Of a stretch of 64,000 nt of DNA, positions 29,931 through 38,624 are shown in pieces; positions within the stretch are counted from its first letter, which is position 1; every line of letters starts with the position of its first letter. Source of the DNA: Streptomyces sp. NBC_00820 (GTDB lineage Bacteria; Actinomycetota; Actinomycetes; Streptomycetales; Streptomycetaceae); the NCBI RefSeq assembly GCF_036347055.1, contig NZ_CP108882.1:5870501-5934500 (forward strand). Direction: 5' to 3'. The notes beneath the pieces are model-generated. The model did not search any database. It saw nothing but the letters and a program-made list of their open reading frames with translations, and had not been told where the DNA came from. The position numbers and the translations under genes were made by a program.

Positions 29931-30283
29931 AGTTCCTCCTGGTGTGGTCGCGCACCCTCATGGCGTGCCGGGGCGACCAAGTCGTGTCGTTCAAGTCGTC
30001 CGTAGTGGTGGGGCAGTCCGGTCCCCCGGCCCTCCCCCTGGGGCGACGCCCGCTCCACGGGTTCCGGCATCGCGCCCGCTCCCAGCCTAATCACCGTGAG
30101 GCGTACGACGGCAGGCCCGCCCACCACTCGACACGTGACCACCGGCCCACGGCGCACCGGCACATACCGCCGCCCACCCGCCACTCTGTCACGGCAATCA
30201 CGCAGAAAACAGCGGACAAAGGGCGAACCGGCGGCGCACCATCGCCGCACACGCGCCGAACAAACCGGACAATAAAGGTCAGT
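29931..30283. other. Intergenic region upstream of the EspI-like gene
   Basis: 353 bases without a credible gene; both flanking genes are on the minus strand. A possible minus-strand -10 box TAGGCT lies at 30084-30089, with only a poor -35 about 18 bases further. No strong hairpin is seen, so read-through from the upstream EccE operon is possible. Confidence 0.4.
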
Positions 30284-31075
30284 TCAGTCCATCCGGCGCG
30301 GGGTGCCCAACAATCCGATCTCGGCATCGGTGGGTTGGGTGAGCACGTACTGCCGGTCACGGTCGGTGCACCACAGGGTGACGCCGTCGGGCAGCGCCGG
30401 CAACGACTCCACCTCGGTCCGGGACAGCCCCATCGTGCGCCCCAGCTCCGCCGCCTCGTCGGGCGAGACCCGCTGGATGCCCGCGAGCCGCGCCTGCCGC
30501 AGCAACCGGGGCGCGACCGGGCTGAGGTAAGGCAGCAGGGTCAGCACCGACTGCCAGGGGCCGCCGACCACCCGTCCGCGCGGCGGCCGCATGCCGCAGT
30601 CACGCACGACCAGCACGGGCGTCCCGGCCGACGCGCCCTGGGGCGGCACCCGCCCCACGTCGAACACGGACAGCCCGTTCTGCCCGCCGCCCATGGCGTG
30701 CACCATCTGCATCCAGGCCTGCGGCCGGCCGGTCTCCACGGCCACCCGCGCCCCCGTCGCCGCCGTCCGCAGCGCCAGCACCTGCGCCGTCCACAGGCCG
30801 CCGATCAGCACGATGTCGTACGGAGTGGGCCGGTTGATCCCCAGCACGGCCGGCTGCCCCTCGGCGTCCACACCGGCCACCACGCCGTCGTCACCGATCG
30901 GCAGGGCGAGCGCGTCCAGTTGCTGCCCGGGCAGCGAGTGCCGCGTGTGCCGGGGCCCGATCAGTCCGAGCCCGCGCCGCAGCCGCTCACCGGCCCGCGC
31001 CAGCCCGGAGGCGTCCGGCACTCCCGCGCCGGCCGCGCCCGCACCGCCGGGAGCCGTAGTCGTCGGAATCGTCAA
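30284..31075 (-). CDS. Conserved type VII secretion-associated protein of unknown function
   Basis: A 263-residue soluble protein lying between eccE and the EspI-like gene. I do not recognise a named domain. It has a hydrophobic alpha/beta stretch PTPYDIVLIGGLWTAQVLAL followed by ATGARVAVETGRPQAW, then a GGPWQSVLTLLPYLSP segment, and a C-terminal strand-rich part with LWCTDRDRQYVLTQP. There is no signal peptide or membrane helix. The start is TTG at 31075: GGAGGT lies five bases upstream and the TTG overlaps the eccE stop (TTGA). A longer reading frame to 31234 would run inside eccE and is rejected. Coupling to eccE suggests a role in the secretion machine. Confidence 0.7.
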   Translation of the reverse strand: MTIPTTTAPGGAGAAGAGVPDASGLARAGERLRRGLGLIGPRHTRHSLPGQQLDALALPIGDDGVVAGVDAEGQPAVLGINRPTPYDIVLIGGLWTAQVLALRTAATGARVAVETGRPQAWMQMVHAMGGGQNGLSVFDVGRVPPQGASAGTPVLVVRDCGMRPPRGRVVGGPWQSVLTLLPYLSPVAPRLLRQARLAGIQRVSPDEAAELGRTMGLSRTEVESLPALPDGVTLWCTDRDRQYVLTQPTDAEIGLLGTPRRMD

Positions 31076-32409
31076 CGCGCACCTCCAAGGGGCAACGTGG
31101 CCAGCATGCCCGGCAGTTGCTCGCGGTCCAGCCGGGCCAGACCCGCACCGGCCTGCTGCGCCGCGCTCTCCAGCGCGCGGCGCGCGGCCACGAGCTCGTC
31201 GTCGCTGCGCCCGGTCACCCGCAGGTGCCCGCACAGCGAAACCTCCTGCCGCTCGCCGCGCGCGAGCGTGAGGCTGAAGGTGGTGGCCAAAGCCGGAATC
31301 GCCGTCACCCGGGCGACGAACTGAGGCAGCGACTCACCCCGGGCGCCGCCCAGCTGGGGCCAGCGCCGGACCCAGTACGTCGTGTGCCGCCGGTTGTCGC
31401 ACCGCCAGCTGCGCCCGGACTCCTCCGTACGCCGCTCACGCGCCTCACCGCGCGCCGCCTCGGCGGTGACCAGGGGGTTGGCACAGGCCGAGGTGGCGAG
31501 CGCGGAGACCAGCTCCTCCTCGTCGAGCACGCTGGCCCGGAACCCCGCGCCGGTCAGCCGGCTCGCGAGATGGTCCGCGACCCGCACCACGCACTTCTGC
31601 GCCCCGAGCAGTCCGCCACCGCGCGCCGCCACCGCCTCCGCGCACAGCTCGGGATCGAGCTTCAGCGCGATCCAGGTGATGCGCACCGCCGGGGCGCCCG
31701 TCTGCTCCTGGAGCGGCTGGTAGTTGGCGACGGCCACGGACTGCTGCGGCAGATGCAGCGCGGGCGCCGGCTGCGTGTGCAGCACGACCTGGGCCGACTC
31801 CAGCCGGATCCCGTCCACCTCCAGCGCGTCCCGCACCAGCCCCAGCGGCAGCGGCTGCCGGTTCCGCTCGGCCCGCAGCGCCGTGGTGTCGGCCTCGACC
31901 TGGAGGACGGCGGTCAGGAAGGTCCCGTCCCCGGCCATCCCGACCGGGCGCCGGTCACGGCCGCCGTAGGAGTAGGTGCGCAGGGCGGGCTCGCACTCGA
32001 GGGCGGGCACCAGCGCCGGTTCCGTGCCAGGCGGTACCGGGGTCGCGGCGGCGCGCCGCTGACGTGCCTTCAGCTCACGGGCCGTGCCGAGCCACTCCGG
32101 CAGCGAGCGCCCCCGCCGCCGTACGAAGGCCAGCAGGACCAGGGCCACCGCGACGATCGCGGCAGGTACCAGCGCCAGCGTGCCGATCGCCCAGCCCACG
32201 ACCAGGACGGCGGCCGCGATCTCCACCAGGACGAGTCGTTGCAGACGAAACGAACCGGCCTGCCCCGGCCGGTGTCCGGGGCCCAGCGTGACCGCCTGAC
32301 GCGGCGCTTCGGACCGACCGGACGTCTCTCGTGGACCCGGCGCCGACTCGGCCGTACGACCACGTGCCGCGGACCGGCCGCGCGAACGCGTCCGCGTTCC
32401 GGAAGTCAT
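31072..32409 (-). CDS. eccE: Type VII secretion protein EccE
   Basis: Peripheral subunit of the ESX membrane complex with EccB, EccC and EccD. It has 445 residues. After a basic, Arg/Ser-rich N-terminal stretch come two adjacent transmembrane helices (RLVLVEIAAAVLVVGWAIG and LVPAAIVAVALVLLAFV, about residues 58-98), then a soluble domain typical for EccE (LPLGLVRDALEVDGIRLESAQVVLHTQ). ATG at 32409 has a GGGGGGA run seven bases upstream; the GTG three bases earlier overlaps it. Divergent from eccB across a 196-base promoter region. The overlapping downstream TTG start implies coupling to the next gene. Confidence 0.85.
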   Translation of the reverse strand: MTSGTRTRSRGRSAARGRTAESAPGPRETSGRSEAPRQAVTLGPGHRPGQAGSFRLQRLVLVEIAAAVLVVGWAIGTLALVPAAIVAVALVLLAFVRRRGRSLPEWLGTARELKARQRRAAATPVPPGTEPALVPALECEPALRTYSYGGRDRRPVGMAGDGTFLTAVLQVEADTTALRAERNRQPLPLGLVRDALEVDGIRLESAQVVLHTQPAPALHLPQQSVAVANYQPLQEQTGAPAVRITWIALKLDPELCAEAVAARGGGLLGAQKCVVRVADHLASRLTGAGFRASVLDEEELVSALATSACANPLVTAEAARGEARERRTEESGRSWRCDNRRHTTYWVRRWPQLGGARGESLPQFVARVTAIPALATTFSLTLARGERQEVSLCGHLRVTGRSDDELVAARRALESAAQQAGAGLARLDREQLPGMLATLPLGGAR

Positions 32410-32605
32410 CACTCCATCCCCCCGTTTTGCTCACAACTCATGGGAACCACGCGAACGCACAGGCCCCTTGAGGGCCCAGGTACCCTACCCGCTCCGCAGG
32501 ACTCGTCCCGCACCAGGCATAGTAGGGGCCGGGTCCGACAACGGAGGGCGGGGGAGCGTGGTCCCCGGGCGCGCTCCGCGTGAGACACGGGGAGAAACGG
32601 CACAG

Positions 32606-34135
32606 ATGGCATCTCGGCGGGACCAACTCAACGCCTACACCTTCGCGAAGCGCCGCATGCTCGCGTCGTTCGTGCAGTCGTCACCGGATGCCTCGGACGA
32701 GGGGGCTCCACGACCGCTGCGCGCGGTGCTGCCGGGCGCGATCGTCGGCGTGGTCGTCCTGGCGGCCTTCGGAGCCTGGGGCATGTTCAGGCCGACGGCC
32801 CCGGAGGGCTGGGACGCTCCCGGCCAGAAGGTGATCATCGCCAGCGAGTCGACCACCCGGTACGTGGTGCTGAAGACCAAGGGCAAGGTCCAGCTCCACC
32901 CGGTGCTCAACATGGCCTCGGCCAAGCTGGTCCTCGGCACCCAGGACGACGTGGACGTCGTCACCGTCGACGAGTCGATCCTCGACAACGGCAAGATCCC
33001 GCACGGCGTCACCATCGGCATCCCCTACGCGCCCGACCGGCTGCCGTCCGACACGGAGGCGGGAGCCGAGAAGCGCTGGGCCGTCTGCGAACGCCCCAGC
33101 GGCAGCGGCGACTCGATCCAGAAGGCCGCGTTCGTCCTGGCCACGCGCGACCTGGGCAGGACCGAGGGCGCCCGGCAGAAGCTGCACGGCGGCGAACTGC
33201 TCTACGTCACCACACCCGACAAGGCGCGCTACATCGTGGACGCCCGGGGCTGGGCGTACAAGGTGGACGGCACGGACCCGCTGCTGCTGCAGACCCTCGT
33301 GGGCACGACGCGTGAACCCCAGCACGTCACCAAGGAGTGGATCGACACCCTGCACCAGGGCGACCCCGTCGACTTCCCCGTGATCGACGGCACTCCGGGG
33401 ACACCGGCGAGCGCCCCCGGACAGCTGGACAGCCGGACCAACCGCGTCGGCATGGTGCTGCGGGCCCGGATCAACGGCAGCGAGCAGTACTTCGTCGTCC
33501 TGCCCCACCGGGTCGCCCCGGTCTCCCCCTTCGTCGCCCAGCTGCTGCTGACCAGCAAGGACCTCGTCACGGTCGGCCAGACAGGTCACGAGACGGAGGT
33601 CAGTCCCGGTGCCATCGTGCGGGGCGAGCCGTTCGGCGCCGAGCACACCTGGCCCACCGAGGCGCCCACCGCGGTCAACGAGGCCTCCACCGCCGCCGGC
33701 AGCCGCAACACCGTCTGCACCGTCCTGCGCCACGTCGACCCCAAGAACGGTGCCACGACGCTGAGCACCTGGGCGGGCACCGACTTCCCCGCGGTCCTGG
33801 CCACCGGCTCCTCCAGCGCGTACGTCACCGCCGGCTCCGGCCAGCTCTACCGCCAGTTCCAGGGCACGGAGGCCGCCGCGGGCCCGGTCTTCCTGGTCAC
33901 CGACACCGGCCTGCGCTACGCCCTGCAGTCCAACGACGACGGCGAGACGGGCAGCGCGGGCATCGGCGTCACCGTAAAGCAGCGCCAACAGCTCCAGCAG
34001 GAAGCCAAGCTGGCGCAGACCCACCTCGGATACGCGGGCGTGCGTCCCGCGCCGATTCCCGCGGCCTGGTCGAAGTTCCTGCCGACGGGCCCCCGCCTGT
34101 CCACGGCGGACGCCCGCCAGCCGCAGGGTTCGTGA
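32606..34135 (+). CDS. eccB: Type VII secretion protein EccB
   Basis: Single-pass membrane subunit of the ESX machine with a large domain outside the membrane. It has 509 residues. The N-terminus MASRRDQLNAYTFAKRRM is the characteristic EccB start; one transmembrane helix follows (LPGAIVGVVVLAAFGAWGMF, about residues 42-62). The outer part includes the family blocks VLKTKGKVQLHPVLNMASAKL and YTAPPDKARY-like YVTTPDKARYIVDARG. The ATG at 32606 is chosen over upstream in-frame codons because of this conserved start and GGGGAGA upstream. The mycosin gene starts 11 bases after its stop. Confidence 0.93.
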   Translation: MASRRDQLNAYTFAKRRMLASFVQSSPDASDEGAPRPLRAVLPGAIVGVVVLAAFGAWGMFRPTAPEGWDAPGQKVIIASESTTRYVVLKTKGKVQLHPVLNMASAKLVLGTQDDVDVVTVDESILDNGKIPHGVTIGIPYAPDRLPSDTEAGAEKRWAVCERPSGSGDSIQKAAFVLATRDLGRTEGARQKLHGGELLYVTTPDKARYIVDARGWAYKVDGTDPLLLQTLVGTTREPQHVTKEWIDTLHQGDPVDFPVIDGTPGTPASAPGQLDSRTNRVGMVLRARINGSEQYFVVLPHRVAPVSPFVAQLLLTSKDLVTVGQTGHETEVSPGAIVRGEPFGAEHTWPTEAPTAVNEASTAAGSRNTVCTVLRHVDPKNGATTLSTWAGTDFPAVLATGSSSAYVTAGSGQLYRQFQGTEAAAGPVFLVTDTGLRYALQSNDDGETGSAGIGVTVKQRQQLQQEAKLAQTHLGYAGVRPAPIPAAWSKFLPTGPRLSTADARQPQGS

Positions 34136-34146
34136 GGAGCACGCCG

Positions 34147-35415
34147 ATGACCTCCAGCCGCATCACCCCGCACCCCCGGCTCCGCACGCGTACGACCCTG
34201 GCGGCGGCGCTGGCCACGGCCGCCGCCGGCACCCTGCTGACGGCGCCCGTCGCGGCCGCCGACTCCGGATCCGACCAGTGCACGTTCTCCCGGACGAACC
34301 ACAAGTACGCCGGGACGCCCTGGGCCCTGCAGCGGGTCATGCTCGACGAGCTGTGGAGCCAGTCGAAGGGCAGGAACGTCAAGGTGGCCGTCATCGACAC
34401 AGGCGTCGACACGGCCAACCCACAGCTCACCCACGCGGTGGACGGCGCCCTGGGCGTCAACCTGCTGCCCCCCAAGGACGACAAGGGCCAGCCGGTCGAC
34501 GGAGCCAAGTCCAAGGCCACCACGGACACCGTCGGCCACGGCACACGCGTGGCCGGCATCATCGCCGCCCGCCCGATGAAGGGCACCGGCTTCGTCGGCC
34601 TGGCGCCCCAGGCCACGATCGTCCCCATCAAACAGAACGACGCGGAGGGCCACGGCACGGCCGACTCCCTCGCCGCCGCCGTCCGGCACGCGATCAAGGC
34701 CAAGGTCCAGGTCATCAACATCTCCCAGGACACCGCGAACGCCGCGGCCCCGACGGAGGACCTGCACCGGGCGGTCGACGAGGCCCTCGCGCAGCAGATC
34801 GTCGTCGTCGCCTCCGCGGGCAACGACGGCCTGGGCGGCAACGACAAGAAGACCTACCCGGCGTCGTACGCCGGTGTCCTCGCCGTTGCGGCCTCCGACC
34901 GCAACAACGAGCGGGCGGCGTTCTCCCAGTCGGGCGACTTCGTGGGCGTCGCGGCCCCCGGCGTCGACATGATCTCCACGGTTCCCAAGGGCGGCCACTG
35001 CTCCGACAACGGCACGAGTTTCTCGGCCCCCTACGTGGCCGGCGTCGCCGCGCTCATCAAGGCCAAGCACTCCGACTGGACCGCCCGCGAGGTCGTGGCA
35101 CAGATCGAGCAGACGGCGGAGCGTTCCATCACGGGGCACGACCGGCTCGTCGGCTGGGGAGTGGTGGACCCGGTCCGCGCCCTCACCGAGGACGATCACC
35201 CCATCGAGTCCCCCCACCCCGACGCGGGCCTCGCCCACGCGGAGGCCCCCACCCCCGCCCGCCTCACCCTCGGCGAGACCCCCGAGGAACGCAACGCCCG
35301 CATCGCCACGTACGCGGCCATCGGCGTCGGAGTCCTGGTGGCGGGCCTGAGCGGCGGCGCGGTGGCCCTGCGTGACGCGCGCAGGAGGCGCCGAGGACTG
35401 GAAGCCCGAGCCTGA
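34147..35415 (+). CDS. mycP: Mycosin (MycP-type subtilase), first copy
   Basis: Membrane-anchored subtilisin-like protease required for ESX function. It has 422 residues. Signal peptide at 1-38 (hydrophobic LAAALATAAAGTLLTAPVAAA). Catalytic residues are Asp in VAVIDTGVD, His in VGHGTRVAG and Ser in NGTSFSAPYVAG; the oxyanion Asn lies in SAGNDG. A transmembrane helix near the C-terminus (IGVGVLVAGLSGGAVAL) is followed by a basic tail, as in mycosins. GAGGAG precedes the ATG. It forms an operon with eccB and converges on a minus-strand accessory arm. A second, divergent mycosin gene lies 6.6 kb further on. Confidence 0.92.
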   Translation: MTSSRITPHPRLRTRTTLAAALATAAAGTLLTAPVAAADSGSDQCTFSRTNHKYAGTPWALQRVMLDELWSQSKGRNVKVAVIDTGVDTANPQLTHAVDGALGVNLLPPKDDKGQPVDGAKSKATTDTVGHGTRVAGIIAARPMKGTGFVGLAPQATIVPIKQNDAEGHGTADSLAAAVRHAIKAKVQVINISQDTANAAAPTEDLHRAVDEALAQQIVVVASAGNDGLGGNDKKTYPASYAGVLAVAASDRNNERAAFSQSGDFVGVAAPGVDMISTVPKGGHCSDNGTSFSAPYVAGVAALIKAKHSDWTAREVVAQIEQTAERSITGHDRLVGWGVVDPVRALTEDDHPIESPHPDAGLAHAEAPTPARLTLGETPEERNARIATYAAIGVGVLVAGLSGGAVALRDARRRRRGLEARA

Positions 35416-35493
35416 CCCCACCGAAGACGACGACCTCCGTCGCCTTCACGCCCCGCTGGACGGCAGATTCAACAGCCATCGGCCACACGCGGC

Positions 35494-35771
35494 CTACGCG
35501 CACTCACCGCTGTTCCCCAGGGCACGGGAGTACGCGGTGGCCAACTTCCTCATCGCGGTGGCATCTCCGAGGTCCGAGGCGCGCACACGCAGGGAGACGT
35601 ACGGCACCCACCCGGGCCGGCCGGGATGCGCGCAGCCCTTGACGCGCATCACGGCACCCGTCCCGCTGTGCAGGAAGGTTCCGTCGGGGGACGGTTCGGC
35701 CGGACCCAGTTGGGGATTGGCGTCCGCCACCGTGAGTTCCGCCGTGGGCGGGTGGAATTCTGGATATGGGT
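35494..35771 (-). pseudogene. Fragment of a lipoprotein gene (C-terminal half of a paralogue)
   Basis: Immediately downstream of the intact lipoprotein gene, in another reading frame, lies an open segment with no plausible full-length start. It reads FHPPTAELTVADANPQ, then LHSGTGAVMRVKGC, and ends with DATAMRKLATAYSRALGNSGECA-type sequence (Cys-Ala-stop). This is the pattern of the C-terminal half of Streptomyces exported lipoproteins of the same kind: a strand, a Cys, then a helix with Met-Lys-Xaa-Leu and a final Cys. A GTG at 35730 could start a 78-residue protein, but it would lack a signal peptide. I read it as a relic of a second lipoprotein copy. Confidence 0.5.
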
Positions 35772-36311
35772 TCAGGACGTCGGCCGGCAGGGGTGTTGAT
35801 CCTTCAGCGACGTCGTGTAGCCGTCAATCATGCTCTTCACGGCGGATTCATTTTTCCGCGCCGGATCCAGCAGCTTGACGAGCGTGCTGATGTCCTCCTT
35901 CTCGACATCCGCTCCGCGGCATTTCACCAGCGACACGGCAGCACGGTCGGCGTAGGCGATGGAGCCGTCCTCCGCGGACTTCTGCTGCTGGATCGAGAGG
36001 CGGCTCTGCAGGATGTGGCGGGCCGAGTCACCGGCGTCGATCCGCTCGCTGCTGATCATCAGTACCGTGTCGCCGTCGACCTTGACGTCACACAGAGCGG
36101 AACCGTCGGTCAGGCTGCCGGTGTGCTGAGCCGTGAGGCGCTTGCCGGACTCCGGCAGGAGGCGGGAGAGCGCGTCGGCCGGGACGGGTGTTCCGCACAA
36201 CGCCTGCGGGACCTTGAACTCCCGCTTCGGCTCGTTCGTGGAGCAGCCGGCCGCCACCAGTCCGGCGAGGACGAGCGACGCGGCGCGCAGGGCGTGGGAT
36301 GCGGACTTCAA
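35772..36311 (-). CDS. Lipoprotein linked to the large WXG protein
   Basis: A 179-residue exported lipoprotein with lipobox LAGLVAAGC at about residues 14-22. The mature part (KVPQALCGTPVPADALSRLLPESGK onward, containing several Cys) ends in a helical domain SMIDGYTTSLKD. No enzyme motif is visible. The start is a TTG at 36311 overlapping the stop of the upstream large gene (TTGA), with GGAGAG about 10 bases before, so the two are translationally coupled. Third gene in the minus-strand cassette after a helical partner and a WXG-headed protein. A cell-surface immunity or docking role is a hypothesis from context. Confidence 0.75.
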   Translation of the reverse strand: MKSASHALRAASLVLAGLVAAGCSTNEPKREFKVPQALCGTPVPADALSRLLPESGKRLTAQHTGSLTDGSALCDVKVDGDTVLMISSERIDAGDSARHILQSRLSIQQQKSAEDGSIAYADRAAVSLVKCRGADVEKEDISTLVKLLDPARKNESAVKSMIDGYTTSLKDQHPCRPTS

Positions 36312-38614
36312 TTCTTGCCACTCTCCGATTTCCACTGGGCCCCGTCCGAGTGGCTGTGGCCGGCAGACGTGCGCGCCGCTCTCCGCAGATCCTCGGCAGT
36401 ATCGGCATTGATGGTGTCGTTCTTCGCCAGGGCGTGGTCGACGGCAGCGGCGGCTGAATTCAGGGCCGCGTTCCGTCCCGCCGTGTACTCCTGGCCGGCT
36501 TCTGTGTCTGCTTCGTCCGACGTGTCCTGCTCGATGCTCTTCATGATGGACTCCTGGATGTCCTCCGAAGCCCATTCCAGAGGGGCGCCGGCGATGGGAA
36601 CCCGCTCGGCCGCCTTCTCGAGCCCCATGCCCAGGACGCGGTTCACCCACTTCTGCTTCTCGGCGGCGGCTTCGTTGAACTCCGTGTCGGAAGCGACGTG
36701 GTAGTGGTGGATCGCATGGGCCCTGGCGTCGCTCATGATGCCGGCGATCGCCGAACCGGGGGCCACCGCGGCACCCACACGCCCGTCCAGGGACGCCGTC
36801 GAATGGCTCGGGTCGTTGATGACGTGGTCCACGACGTCGCTCGTGTAGGCCTGCTGCGCGGTCGTGATGGACGAATAGGCGTCGGGGTCCTGGCCGACTT
36901 CGCCCAGGAAACGGGAGACATGATTCGAGTCGAGGTCGGCAGCGGCGCCGAATGTCGGGAAGAGGCCGCTGTGAGGGTCCTCCTGGTACATGGCCTGCTG
37001 GAAGTCGCCCATGTACTCGGCGGTGATGTCTCCGAGGCTCCCGCGAAGGGCGTACAGGGGGCCGCTCTCCTCGTCCAGATCCCCGTTCTCGTTGTGCCTG
37101 ATGAGTTCGGGGTGTTCACCGAACTTGTCCACGATCTGGCTCACCAGGTGCGCACGAGCCTCGGTGTGCCTGATGGCGTCGGCCGTCGCGTCGGAGTCGT
37201 ACGGTCGCCCGCTGGTCGCCGACTCCAGGGCGTGGCCGAGGGCCTGGGGTCCGAAGCCGAGGGCCCTCTGCGTCTTGTCCTCGTCGACCATGATGTTCGT
37301 GTCGTTCGTGTCGACGGTCCACTCGAAGTCCTTGTCGGTGAACACGTCGAGGTACGACGTGAAACCGGGGTCGCCCCCCTGCTTCACCGTGCCGTCCTCG
37401 TTGTAGGCGGTCGGCGGCTGGGTGAAGAACTTCTCCGAGGCCTCCGGACTGTGCCCCAGCGCCTCCAGGACGCTGTTCAGCGGGTCGTTGCCGGTGCCGA
37501 GCTTGCCCGAAGGGTTGTAGCCGTAGAGGTCCGGGTTGTCGGCATGGCCACCCGGGGCGAAGAAGTGCGGGTTCTCCTTGTGGACCTGGGTGATGTGCTC
37601 CGCGATGGGCGTGAGGAACCGCGGGTCGTAATTGCCGTAACGGAGAAGGCCACCGAGCACCTGGTAGCCGAACGGCTTGTCCATCTGGCCCCGCTCCCAG
37701 CCGATCTGCTGGGTGCCGAGGCGCCGGAACTCCGTGCCCCAGCTGTCGGCCAGGTGATGGGTGTGGTCCGGGTCCGTCGCGTTGGCGAGCGTGTACCCCA
37801 TGACCTTCTGCAGGTCCCGTACCTCGTCGAGACGCATCGCGGACACGTGGCCGCTGGTGCCGTCGAGTGACATCTGGGCGTAGAACTTAAGGGCTTTGTC
37901 GGGGCCGCCGAGACCTTGGTAGAACTCGGTCGCGAACTCCCCGTCCTTCTCCGCGGAGTTGAACCGCAGCAGCTGGTTCAGCTCGCGCAGCTCCGCGTCG
38001 GACATCTTGGTCCCCTTGCGGGCCAGTTCGACGGCGCGCTCGGCCTCGGCGTCGTTCAGGGACCCGTACGCGCTGTGCCCTGCGTCGTGGCCGTCCTTGC
38101 CGTGGCTCTTCGCCAGGGCGCGGGCGACAGAGGCGTCGATCTCCTCGGCGTGGGCGAGCAGCCGGTTGATCCGGCCCTCCAGCTCCTGCCTGGCGTCGAG
38201 CTGCTCCGGAGTGCGCTCGTCGGTGTCACCACGGACGTGGGGGAAGAAGCAGCGGACCTTTCCGCCGCCGATGTCCTCGACACGGATCCCCAGATGCGGG
38301 GCATCGGTCTCGACCGCCTTCTTGATCTGTTTCTGCAGGGCCTCGAGTTCGGTGTGCCCGTCGTCGAGGACCTGGTAGATGCTGTTCGCCTCGACGTGGA
38401 GATCCGAGATCTCCTTGGTCGTCTTGGTGATGAACTCCCGCGTCACCGTCGCGTTGACACCGGCCCAGTGGGCCGAGTCCGACTTCGCCCGCATCCCCTT
38501 GCGCGCGTTCTCGGCCGACTTCGCGAGACCGTCGACGGTCTTCTTCCAGTCCGCCACGGCGGTGGCGAGCTTGCCGAGGTCGACCTCGACGAGGTCCGTG
38601 AACGTGAGAGCCAC
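36308..38614 (-). CDS. Large WXG-headed protein, DUF6571-like; putative type VII secretion cargo
   Basis: A 768-residue protein without signal peptide or membrane helix. The N-terminal 100 residues are a helical hairpin like WXG100 proteins: DLGKLATAVADWKKTVDGL, turn HWAGVN (Trp50-Ala-Gly52), then a second helix (TKTTKEISDLHVEANSIYQVLDD). The rest is a soluble domain resembling DUF6571 proteins found beside actinobacterial ESX loci, with the marker FYQGLGGPDKALKFYAQM and many Asp/Asn/His residues. No known toxin motif is recognised. GTG at 38614 follows AGGGGA 6 bases upstream; the extension to 38758 overlaps the preceding gene and is rejected. Secretion is inferred from the WXG head and location. 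Confidence 0.75.
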   Translation of the reverse strand: MALTFTDLVEVDLGKLATAVADWKKTVDGLAKSAENARKGMRAKSDSAHWAGVNATVTREFITKTTKEISDLHVEANSIYQVLDDGHTELEALQKQIKKAVETDAPHLGIRVEDIGGGKVRCFFPHVRGDTDERTPEQLDARQELEGRINRLLAHAEEIDASVARALAKSHGKDGHDAGHSAYGSLNDAEAERAVELARKGTKMSDAELRELNQLLRFNSAEKDGEFATEFYQGLGGPDKALKFYAQMSLDGTSGHVSAMRLDEVRDLQKVMGYTLANATDPDHTHHLADSWGTEFRRLGTQQIGWERGQMDKPFGYQVLGGLLRYGNYDPRFLTPIAEHITQVHKENPHFFAPGGHADNPDLYGYNPSGKLGTGNDPLNSVLEALGHSPEASEKFFTQPPTAYNEDGTVKQGGDPGFTSYLDVFTDKDFEWTVDTNDTNIMVDEDKTQRALGFGPQALGHALESATSGRPYDSDATADAIRHTEARAHLVSQIVDKFGEHPELIRHNENGDLDEESGPLYALRGSLGDITAEYMGDFQQAMYQEDPHSGLFPTFGAAADLDSNHVSRFLGEVGQDPDAYSSITTAQQAYTSDVVDHVINDPSHSTASLDGRVGAAVAPGSAIAGIMSDARAHAIHHYHVASDTEFNEAAAEKQKWVNRVLGMGLEKAAERVPIAGAPLEWASEDIQESIMKSIEQDTSDEADTEAGQEYTAGRNAALNSAAAAVDHALAKNDTINADTAEDLRRAARTSAGHSHSDGAQWKSESGKN

Positions 38615-38624
38615 TGGAGTTCCC

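Noticed and set aside
31076-31234. Extended N-terminus for the protein after eccE
   Set aside because: The extension is out of frame inside eccE and Arg/Gly-rich; the TTG with GGAGGT five bases upstream is better supported.
36308-38614. Calling the large WXG protein a proven toxin
   Set aside because: No nuclease, NADase, ADP-ribosyltransferase, phospholipase or pore motif can be recognised by eye; only the WXG head and context support cargo status.
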